Shown: positions 53,106 through 60,204 of the stretch, one piece after another
Layout of the letters: each line of letters begins with the position of its first letter
Numbering within the stretch: the stretch's first letter is position 1
Assembly (NCBI GenBank): GCA_023450085.1
Contig: JAEXHI010000030.1
Span: 372,001 to 436,000 of the forward strand
Direction: 5' to 3'
DNA from: Bacteroidota bacterium
Lineage (GTDB): Bacteria; Bacteroidota; Bacteroidia; Sphingobacteriales; Sphingobacteriaceae
Length of the DNA: 64,000 bases
Notes under the pieces: model-generated
What the model saw: only the letters and a program-made list of their open reading frames with translations
Database searches by the model: none
What the model was told of the DNA's origin: nothing
Program-made: the position numbers and the translations under genes

Positions 53106-53186
53106 GCTATTTTACTTGTTTTGCTGCAGTAAACATTGTTTGTTGGCTTGCATAAGTGAGCAAAAGTCAGATATAGAACAAAGTTG

Positions 53187-53530
53187 GTTTTATGTCACCC
53201 TTTCAGGGTTTATTGAAGGTAGGTGTAGTTTCGTTATAATTATTTCACCCCTTCGGGGTTTTCTTAGTTGTTTTGCCGTTTGTTATAATTATTTACAGCC
53301 CTTCGGGGGTTATACCTGAAGCCCGAAGAACTGACATTATACAAGCATTGACCGATAATGGTTATGAAATACGAAGTAGTGACATTATAATTGTTCATGG
53401 TTTGTCCGATAGCAATTATAAACCATATTGCTCTTATTTCATCCTTTCAGAGTTCTCTTGGCTGTTTGTTGTTAATTATTTCACCCTTAGAGGATTATAC
53501 CTGAAGTCCGAAGGACTGACATTATTATAG
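53187..53530. repeat. degenerate ~100-bp direct repeat array with CACCCCTTCGGGG hairpins
   Basis: Copy 1 is 53240-53342 and copy 2 is 53434-53526, both starting TTATTTCA, carrying a C-rich/G-rich hairpin, then TGTTTGTT(A/G)T, TTATTT, a second hairpin, TATACCTGAAG, CCGAAG and ACTGACATTAT. A partial hairpin copy lies at 53189-53212, and the tail motif GACATTATA...TTG.CCGATA recurs at 53332-53358 and 53382-53412. Copies have diverged by scattered substitutions and a few indels. Together with the element at 53033 this is the content of the 657-base gap 52948-53604; no gene is supported in it. Confidence 0.75.
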
Positions 53531-53570
53531 AATCGTGATATTATTTTTCAACCAATATTATTTTTAAAAA

Positions 53571-53600
53571 AAAATCCCGTTCATTATGAACGGGATTAAA
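53571..53600 (-). terminator. terminator of the thioredoxin-like gene
   Basis: An 11-bp perfect stem (ATCCCGTTCAT with its inverted copy) is followed on the minus strand by nine T. It starts about 8 bases after the stop codon of the gene. Confidence 0.9.
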
Positions 53601-53604
53601 GCTT

Positions 53605-54099
53605 TTATTTTGTGGTCGTTGGGTTAACCGCTTTGTAGGTCCAGTTTTTCAAGAAATCCAAAATCAGTTTTACACTATGGCCCTTGCCATCCTCCAAGTA
53701 TGCCGAATTTTGGATATGGATAACTTCTCCATTGCCATCCAATATTAAAAACACAGGATAGCCAAAACGACCAGGGTTTTTCAGTTTCTTCAATACCGCT
53801 TCGTTTTTGTTTTCGGGACTGTAATTCACCTTAACCGTTTCAAAATTGGCATTTAAGTAGTTCTTTAAATCAGGAGTTTCATCTACAAGGTTATGGAAAC
53901 GGATGCACCATACGCACCAATTACCGCCTACTTGTACAAAAACATGTTTATTCTCTTTTTTGGCTTTTGCTACGGCAGCATCTATATCAGCTTGTGCATT
54001 TGCCTTGGGATTATAAATTTTAACACCTTCGGTTTGGTTTTGAGCAAAACTGCTGAGCCCAAAACTTAAGACCATAACAAGAAATAGTAATTTTTTCAT
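53605..54099 (-). CDS. exported thioredoxin family protein
   Basis: 164 residues from the ATG at 54099 (MKKLLFLVMVLSFGL), a signal peptide ending FAQ; the open frame to 54132 adds 11 unlikely residues. The redox motif is WCVWC (C62/C65) in QVGGNWCVWCIRFH, followed by a thioredoxin fold with cis-Pro in RFGYPVFLILDG. It belongs to the DUF255/thioredoxin_7-like group and probably handles thiol exchange in the periplasm. Monocistronic. Confidence 0.88.
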   Translation of the reverse strand: MKKLLFLVMVLSFGLSSFAQNQTEGVKIYNPKANAQADIDAAVAKAKKENKHVFVQVGGNWCVWCIRFHNLVDETPDLKNYLNANFETVKVNYSPENKNEAVLKKLKNPGRFGYPVFLILDGNGEVIHIQNSAYLEDGKGHSVKLILDFLKNWTYKAVNPTTTK

Positions 54100-54177
54100 T
54101 TTATAAATGTTAGATAGTTGATAATGTTGCAAATATATATGTTTTAAAATAGTCTACTGTTTTTGTAGGGTAATTTT

Positions 54178-54203
54178 TTTGCAAAGCTATTTATGTACTT
54201 TTG
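54178..54203 (+). promoter_or_regulatory. candidate promoter of the TatD gene
   Basis: An exact -7 box TACTTTTG (54196-54203) and TTTG (54178-54181), although the spacer is only 14 bases. The start codon at 54212 is 8 bases after the -7 box, giving a near-leaderless transcript. Confidence 0.4.
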
Positions 54204-54211
54204 CAAAGCAA

Positions 54212-54868
54212 ATGGTTCCCTTTTTAGATATTCATACTCACGGGTCAAAACAAAAGGATGGAGTAATTGCCATTCAAAGCCTTTCGTTAACTGAAAGTAC
54301 ATTTTTGGCAATGCCTAAAACCAAACCTATTTCTATAGGCATACATCCATGGTACGGTCGTTTAGAAGAACTTCCGAAAAACATGAAGTATTTGAATGTA
54401 CTGGCCAAGCAAGATAATGTAAAACTTATTGGCGAATGTGGCCTAGACAAACTACAGGGTGAGGAAATGACCAAACAGCTGCAAATATTGGAAGCGCAAA
54501 TTAATTTGGCTGAACAATTGAATAAACCTGTGATTTTACATTGCGTGAAAGCATTTGACGAGCTTATTGGACTGAAGAAGCGGTTGAAGCCTTCGGTACC
54601 GATGATGATACACGGCTTCAATAAAAAGTATGAAATGGCGCAACAACTGATGGCGCAAGGTTTTTATTTGTCATTTGGTGCAGCAGTTTTAAAATCTGAG
54701 GAAGTAGCCAGAGTCATAAAGGAAATCAATGAGCCCTTTTTCTTAGAAACAGATGAGTCGGAGGTGGATATTGTGCAGATTTATGAAAGAGTAGCAGAAA
54801 TAAAGAAAATAACGGTTGATGAATTGAAAGATGTTATTTTTGCCAACTGGAAGAAATTAGTTTTTTAG
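54212..54868 (+). CDS. TatD family metal-dependent hydrolase
   Basis: 218 residues from the ATG at 54212 (MVPFLDIHTHG); an in-frame TTG at 54179 overlaps the candidate promoter. The N-terminal DIHTH metal site, the ECGLD segment in KLIGECGLDKL, HCVKAFDEL and IHGFNKK, and the later Asp in LETDES are the amidohydrolase-fold metal ligands. It is shorter than typical TatD (about 260). Members are DNases or quality-control nucleases; the exact substrate is unclear. Confidence 0.88.
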   Translation: MVPFLDIHTHGSKQKDGVIAIQSLSLTESTFLAMPKTKPISIGIHPWYGRLEELPKNMKYLNVLAKQDNVKLIGECGLDKLQGEEMTKQLQILEAQINLAEQLNKPVILHCVKAFDELIGLKKRLKPSVPMMIHGFNKKYEMAQQLMAQGFYLSFGAAVLKSEEVARVIKEINEPFFLETDESEVDIVQIYERVAEIKKITVDELKDVIFANWKKLVF

Positions 54869-54945
54869 TTGCTTGGTCTTTTGGTTGTTTAGAACTTCAT
54901 TCCTTCAGCTTTTAACTTTTGAATTTTTAACTTTTTACTTAATAG

Positions 54946-55749
54946 ATGTCTGATTTAGCTTGGTTATCGCGTTCGGCGTTATTGGTGGGCAACGAAGGAA
55001 TAGAATTGTTGCAACAGAAACATGTTTTGGTGATTGGATTAGGTGGTGTAGGTTCTTTTGCGGCAGAGTTTATTTGTCGTAGTGGTGTAGGTGAAATGAC
55101 CATTGTAGATGGCGACGTAGTTGACCCAAGCAATAGAAATAGGCAATTGCCAGCTTTGGCTACTAACCATGGAGAGAGTAAGGCGCAAATCATGAAAGAG
55201 CGTTTGTTGGCCATCAATCCAGAATTGAAACTGCATGTGGTGCAAGATTTCTTAACTCCACAAAAATGTAGGGAGATTTTGGCAACAAAATTCGATTATG
55301 TAATGGATTGTATCGATAGCATTACCCCTAAAGTAACGTTATTGTCTACTGCCCTGCAATTTAACCTGCCCATTGTAAGTTCTATGGGCGCTGGAGGTAA
55401 GGTGGACCCGACCAAACTTCGTGTAACCTATTTACCAGATACCTACCAATGTGTTTTTGCACAGTATGTGCGTAAACGCTTAAAGAAGTTGGGCAATGCT
55501 AGTACCATCAAGGCTGTGTTCTCCATTGAAGAAGTGATGAAAGAGTCATTGATCATGACTGATGGTTCAAACTTTAAAAGGTCAGCTTATGGTACTATTT
55601 CGTATTTGCCTGCAGCTTTTGGAGGGGTTTGTGCTTCGGTGGTGATTAGAGATTTGTTAGGTTATAAAGTGGATATTGAAAAACGTCCAGAGCGTATCAA
55701 CAAAAAATCAATTGCCAAAAGCAAAAAGTCAGCACAGAAGAAATCCTAA
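54946..55749 (+). CDS. tcdA: tRNA threonylcarbamoyladenosine dehydratase
   Basis: 267 residues of the E1-like ThiF/MoeB superfamily. The nucleotide-binding GLGGVGS is at 31-37, followed by IVDGDVVDPSNRNRQ with the adenylation residues, and the C-terminal IKAVFSIEEV and GTISYLPAAFG segments match TcdA. TcdA cyclises t6A37 to ct6A in tRNAs decoding ANN codons using ATP. It lies in a run of plus-strand genes after tatD. Confidence 0.9.
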   Translation: MSDLAWLSRSALLVGNEGIELLQQKHVLVIGLGGVGSFAAEFICRSGVGEMTIVDGDVVDPSNRNRQLPALATNHGESKAQIMKERLLAINPELKLHVVQDFLTPQKCREILATKFDYVMDCIDSITPKVTLLSTALQFNLPIVSSMGAGGKVDPTKLRVTYLPDTYQCVFAQYVRKRLKKLGNASTIKAVFSIEEVMKESLIMTDGSNFKRSAYGTISYLPAAFGGVCASVVIRDLLGYKVDIEKRPERINKKSIAKSKKSAQKKS

Positions 55750-55826
55750 TTAGCTTTTGCGCTAAATAACTTTTATATCTGATAATGCTCATTTTTCCCT
55801 GAGTTCCCTTGCGGTAATTTGGCGGT

Positions 55827-56297
55827 ATGCAAAATCAGATGATACGAGTTACAAAGGAATTTACTTTTGACATGGCGCATGCCCTTTTTAATTATGACGG
55901 TCCATGTAAGAATATTCATGGGCATACCTATCGTTTACAGGTCACCGTATCTGGTTACGCCAATCAAGATCCGCAAAATGTAAAGTGTGGCATGCTTATC
56001 GACTTTGGCCAACTTAAAAAGATTGTTGCCGAGCAAGTGATTGATAAATACGACCACGCTTTAGTATTGAATGAAGCAGTCCCAGCTTCGTTGCGTGCCA
56101 GCTGTTATGCTATTTCCGAAAAAGTTCATTTTGTTTCCTTTCAGCCAACTTGTGAGAACATGTTGATCAGTATCAGATTTACGCTCTTGCCAATTTTAGA
56201 GAAAATGGGTTTTACCCTACAAACAGTACGATTGTATGAAACTCCAACCTCTTGGGCAGAGTGGCGAAGAGAAGACCAACCGAAGTCTTTTCAATAA
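55827..56297 (+). CDS. queD: 6-carboxytetrahydropterin synthase
   Basis: 156 residues of the 6-pyruvoyl-tetrahydropterin synthase / QueD family. Zinc ligands H18, H31 and H33 appear in FDMAHAL and CKNIHGHTY, with the catalytic Cys at 27. MLIDFGQLKKIV and LYETPTSWAEW are the other family motifs. In bacteria it normally makes 6-carboxytetrahydropterin for queuosine. No other queuosine gene is in the window. Confidence 0.9.
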   Translation: MQNQMIRVTKEFTFDMAHALFNYDGPCKNIHGHTYRLQVTVSGYANQDPQNVKCGMLIDFGQLKKIVAEQVIDKYDHALVLNEAVPASLRASCYAISEKVHFVSFQPTCENMLISIRFTLLPILEKMGFTLQTVRLYETPTSWAEWRREDQPKSFQ

Positions 56298-56335
56298 AAG
56301 TTGAGCGATTAGCCGAGTTTGGTTAACTTCACTTC

Positions 56336-59300
56336 ATGGCAGTTAAACCACTCAAAATACTTCAGGCGTCGGCGGGCTCGGGCAAAACTTTTAGTCTAGC
56401 AGCACATTACCTTACCTTGCTTTTTAGTGGCGATAATAAATATCGGGAAATATTGGCGGTAACCTTTACCAATAAAGCCACCGAAGAAATGAAAACCCGT
56501 ATTTTGGAAGTGCTCAAAGGCTTTGCAGAAGGCAATACTTCCAAAAAAATCGAGGACTACAGAACCATAGTATTGGCGGCACATCCTGATTTAAACCCAG
56601 AAACTTTAAAATTAAAGGCAGATAAGGTTTATCGTAGGATTTTACACGACTATAGTCGTTTTGCGGTTAGTACTATTGATGGGTTTGTACAAAAAGTAAT
56701 CCGTGGTTTTGCCTTTGAGTTGGGGCTTAATGCCGATTACACCTTGGAAATGAATTACGACAAGGTGAAGAATGAGTTGGTAGAAAAATTAGATGAAAGC
56801 CTTAGCCATAACCAACAATTACTTCAATGGATTATTGATTTAGCCCTCGAGCGGATTAGTGACAATAAGAGTTGGAACTACAAAGCAGAGTTAATGAACC
56901 TCATTAGTGAGGTGTTTAAGGATAGCTACGAAGTTTTTGAAATTGCAGTGAACTCTTTAGGCTTAGATAATCTGGATGAGCTTTTCAAAAAATATATCAG
57001 TGTCACCAAAAGCCAAATCCAAAGTTTTCAGGATAGATTAAAGGAGCTTGGAGCTACGGCTTGGCAGCTTTTGGAAAACCATGGCGTAAGTGCCGACCAG
57101 TTAAAGGGAAAATCTCGGAACGGCTTGTTAAAAATCATCAATATTGCTCGTGGAGATTTTTCTAAACTTGATGCTGTTTTTAAACTGATAGATGCGCCTG
57201 ACGAATGGTTCCAAAAAGGTGTAGACCTGCCACAGTTCTATCAAGAGCTAAATGGGCAAATGACCGCTATTAAAGCATATTATGATGCTAATTTGGCAAC
57301 TTATAGTTTGTCTATTGCCTTCAATAAAAACTTGTATTATTTGCGTTTGATGCAAGAAGTGGCAGTGCTACTTAGCAATTATAGAAACGAGAATGATAAC
57401 CTTTTAATTAGCGACGCACAAAAGCTAATTACTGGGATTACCGATGATGCAGGAGAAAACCCTTCTTTCATTTGGGAAAAAGTAGGTGCCAAGTACAGGA
57501 ACTTCTTATTTGATGAATTTCAAGATACTTCGGTGAACCAATGGAAAAGTTTCAGGTCTATCCTGTCAAACGCCATTGCTTCTCCAAGTCAAAAACATAT
57601 TGATAACCTCATTGTGGGGGATACCAAACAATCTATCTATCGCTGGCGTAATGGTGATTGGAATATCCTTCATCAACAGGCAAAAAATGAAATAGGTACA
57701 GCAAATGTGCTCGACGATAACTTGGAAGAGAATTATCGCAGCACCGAAAATATCATCAGCTTTAATAATTATCTATATCAGGCTTTGCCACTGGTAGTTC
57801 AAGGTAAACTTAACGAGAATGTCACTGAAAAATCTGATGATTTGTTGCAGTGGTGGGACGAAAACGGCTATAGTGATATTGTGACTTCGGTATACGCCAA
57901 AGCCAAACAAAACCTGTCTCCGTTTACCAAAACTGGCGGAACCGTTAAAGTAAAGCGTTTTGGCAAGGATGATGCAAGTGAAGAAATAGAAAGATTTTCA
58001 GAAACGGTTTATCGTGAAATAGCTTTACAAGATGTGATTGAGGAAATTAAATTCCTTAAAACCGAAAAAGCCTATCAAGAAAAAGATATGGCCATTTTGG
58101 TGCGCTCTAATATGGAGGCAATGCTTTGTGTAACCCGTTTAATGGAACACAACATTCCTGTGTTGTCTGGTGAAGCATTAATGGTAGCTAACAACAGTGC
58201 CGTGCAGCTCATTGTGAACACGCTAAAAGTATTAGTCGGTATCGATTCACAAACAGCATTGTATAAAGCTAATTGCATTTCACTTTACCATCGGTTGCGA
58301 CAGAAAGCGATTGAGCCCTCGGCATATTTAGCTTTAACAGGTAAATCATTAAGTAGCCTATCTTCGCTGTTGCCAAAATCGCTTTGCGAAAACTGGCAAA
58401 CTTGGGTGCAATTGCCCTTGATAGAGCTAGTAGAAAATCTTATTGAAGCTTATGGGCTGTCTAAATTAAAGCAGCATATCCCTTATTTGTTGGCTTTTAG
58501 AGATTTAGTGGCTAATGCTACGCGTTTGGGGGAGAAAGGTATTGTCAACTTCCTTACTTGGTGGGATGAAGATGGCGTACGTCAATCATTGCCTTCACCT
58601 GACGAGGCTAATGCAGTGCAGATTGTAACCATTCATAAATCAAAAGGATTAGCATTTAGGGCTGTTTTTGTGCCTTTTTGCAATTGGGAGCTTAAAACAA
58701 AAGCCAATTCTATCTTTTGGGTGTCAGCCGAAGATACCATTTATAAAGAGCTGGGCGGGATTCCATTGAAATTTGCGGAAGAACTCAGTAATTCAACAGT
58801 AGCCAAAGCCTATTACAAAGAGTTGTTGGATAGTAATTTGGATGCCCTGAATATGCTTTACGTGGCTACTACTCGTTCCAAAGATTACCTGTACCTGTCG
58901 GTAATGGAGAAAAAGGATGCTTCAAATATCAGTTCTGTGGGCGATGCATTGGCGCAAGTGGTAGGGCAGTTGAGTTCGGTTGACGAAGAGGGTTTTGATG
59001 CCACAAATCGATATGAAATCGTGGATCATATACTTGAAAAGTCTGAAGTAAGTGAAAGCAATGGATTTGAATTGCAGGAATATCCTACAACCAATCGATT
59101 GTCGGCCTTGTACGTGCCTTCGCAGGATAAACATTTACAACATGTACTAAACATAGAACAATCAGGCCGTTTAGGCTCTATCAAGCACGAAGTATTGGCC
59201 AATGCCGCAAACCAAAAAGAAGTTCAAGGTTACCTCGATGAGTTATTGTTAAGTGGCGTGATTGCTGAAGAGGAAGTGGAAACACTGCAAGAAGAGGTCA

Positions 59301-59584
59301 TGGAAGTTTTAAATCACCCTGAGCTGAAAGCTATTTTCAATAAATCCACCGAAAGTATCATTGAAAAAAATATCATTGATGCCAATGGTAAGCTGCATCG
59401 ACCTGACCGTATTTTAATTGATAACGAAGGCGTTGCTATTTTAGATTATAAGTTTACTTTGGAGCAAAGCGATCAGCACATTGAGCAGATATTAAATTAT
59501 AAGGATTTACTATTACAAATGGGCTTTCAAAAGGTAAAAACCTACCTGTTTTATGCGGTAACTAAAGAATTGAAACTCATATAA
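56336..59584 (+). CDS. AddA-like UvrD helicase-nuclease
   Basis: 1082 residues. Walker A ASAGSGKT (11-18), helicase motif II FLFDEFQDTS (near 390), motif III-type LIVGDTKQSIYRWR and motif V/VI VTIHKSKGLAFRAVF with ATTRSKDYL show a superfamily 1A helicase. The C-terminus has a PD-(D/E)XK nuclease site (GSIKHEVLAN, then RPDRILIDNEGVAILDYKF). This is the AddA/RecB layout for processing double-strand breaks. It is the first gene of a three-gene coupled operon with a membrane protein and the AddB-like partner. Confidence 0.92.
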   Translation: MAVKPLKILQASAGSGKTFSLAAHYLTLLFSGDNKYREILAVTFTNKATEEMKTRILEVLKGFAEGNTSKKIEDYRTIVLAAHPDLNPETLKLKADKVYRRILHDYSRFAVSTIDGFVQKVIRGFAFELGLNADYTLEMNYDKVKNELVEKLDESLSHNQQLLQWIIDLALERISDNKSWNYKAELMNLISEVFKDSYEVFEIAVNSLGLDNLDELFKKYISVTKSQIQSFQDRLKELGATAWQLLENHGVSADQLKGKSRNGLLKIINIARGDFSKLDAVFKLIDAPDEWFQKGVDLPQFYQELNGQMTAIKAYYDANLATYSLSIAFNKNLYYLRLMQEVAVLLSNYRNENDNLLISDAQKLITGITDDAGENPSFIWEKVGAKYRNFLFDEFQDTSVNQWKSFRSILSNAIASPSQKHIDNLIVGDTKQSIYRWRNGDWNILHQQAKNEIGTANVLDDNLEENYRSTENIISFNNYLYQALPLVVQGKLNENVTEKSDDLLQWWDENGYSDIVTSVYAKAKQNLSPFTKTGGTVKVKRFGKDDASEEIERFSETVYREIALQDVIEEIKFLKTEKAYQEKDMAILVRSNMEAMLCVTRLMEHNIPVLSGEALMVANNSAVQLIVNTLKVLVGIDSQTALYKANCISLYHRLRQKAIEPSAYLALTGKSLSSLSSLLPKSLCENWQTWVQLPLIELVENLIEAYGLSKLKQHIPYLLAFRDLVANATRLGEKGIVNFLTWWDEDGVRQSLPSPDEANAVQIVTIHKSKGLAFRAVFVPFCNWELKTKANSIFWVSAEDTIYKELGGIPLKFAEELSNSTVAKAYYKELLDSNLDALNMLYVATTRSKDYLYLSVMEKKDASNISSVGDALAQVVGQLSSVDEEGFDATNRYEIVDHILEKSEVSESNGFELQEYPTTNRLSALYVPSQDKHLQHVLNIEQSGRLGSIKHEVLANAANQKEVQGYLDELLLSGVIAEEEVETLQEEVMEVLNHPELKAIFNKSTESIIEKNIIDANGKLHRPDRILIDNEGVAILDYKFTLEQSDQHIEQILNYKDLLLQMGFQKVKTYLFYAVTKELKLI

Positions 59585-60204
59585 TGATGAATAATGTCAA
59601 GTTATTGATTGATAAATATCCGCAACTCTTTTGGTTTGTGGCCTGGATTTTATTTTACATTTTATTGAGTAGGGTTCATGAGCTAGCCTCCACCATTTTT
59701 ATGGTAATAGCGATGCTGGTAGGCTTGTTCTATTCACTTTTAACGAGTTACAACTATCGTCGAGGACGGTTGAAACATGTGGTCTTTCCTGTTTATAATG
59801 ATGATCATTCTCAATTCCAGTCTTTTTTCTTTAGTGGGGCATTGCTGATAGGTTTGGTGATATTTCATTATGTTGGTTATACAAATATCTTTTGGTCATG
59901 TGTTTGCCTGTTTATTATCCTGCTCTTGTTCTTTAGTGCTATTTTTAACATGCCTGGAGGCTTTTTAAAAGTAAGGTCTAACAAAATGAGCTTGTATGGA
60001 GTACCAGAAACAATTGAGGTGGAAGAGGTGAGCGCTATTGATATCTATCATGATCGAATAGTCGTTCACAGCCTAAAAGGAAAAATATGGCTTTCCTCTA
60101 GTATTAAAATTGATCAGACCTATGCAGAGAAAATCGTAGGTTATTTATCAGCCAATTTGATCAATCATTCAGTTAACATAAACAATCAAGTGATCGGTAA
60201 TTAA
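59584..60204 (+). CDS. membrane protein encoded between addA- and addB-like genes
   Basis: 206 residues, no named family recognised. About four membrane helices (near 14-30, 34-52, 84-101 and 104-121) with a soluble loop carrying NYRRGRLKHV, then a C-terminal domain of about 80 residues with alternating strands (KMSLYGVPETIEVEEVSAID, HDRIVVHSLKGKIWLSSS) like the PH-type domains of other small bacterial membrane proteins. The start overlaps the addA-like stop by 1 base (TAATG), and the stop directly precedes the addB-like ATG. Role unknown; such tight coupling suggests it is made with the nuclease. Confidence 0.85.
   Translation: MMNNVKLLIDKYPQLFWFVAWILFYILLSRVHELASTIFMVIAMLVGLFYSLLTSYNYRRGRLKHVVFPVYNDDHSQFQSFFFSGALLIGLVIFHYVGYTNIFWSCVCLFIILLLFFSAIFNMPGGFLKVRSNKMSLYGVPETIEVEEVSAIDIYHDRIVVHSLKGKIWLSSSIKIDQTYAEKIVGYLSANLINHSVNINNQVIGN

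Noticed and set aside
53116..53530. Two short plus-strand open frames (67 and 85 codons) in the repeat-rich gap
   Set aside because: They are made of the repeated hairpin sequence itself and overlap the direct repeats; no start signal or family likeness.
53187..53530. Possible CRISPR array
   Set aside because: Only two imperfect copies of about 100 bases with internal hairpins, unequal spacing and no cas genes.
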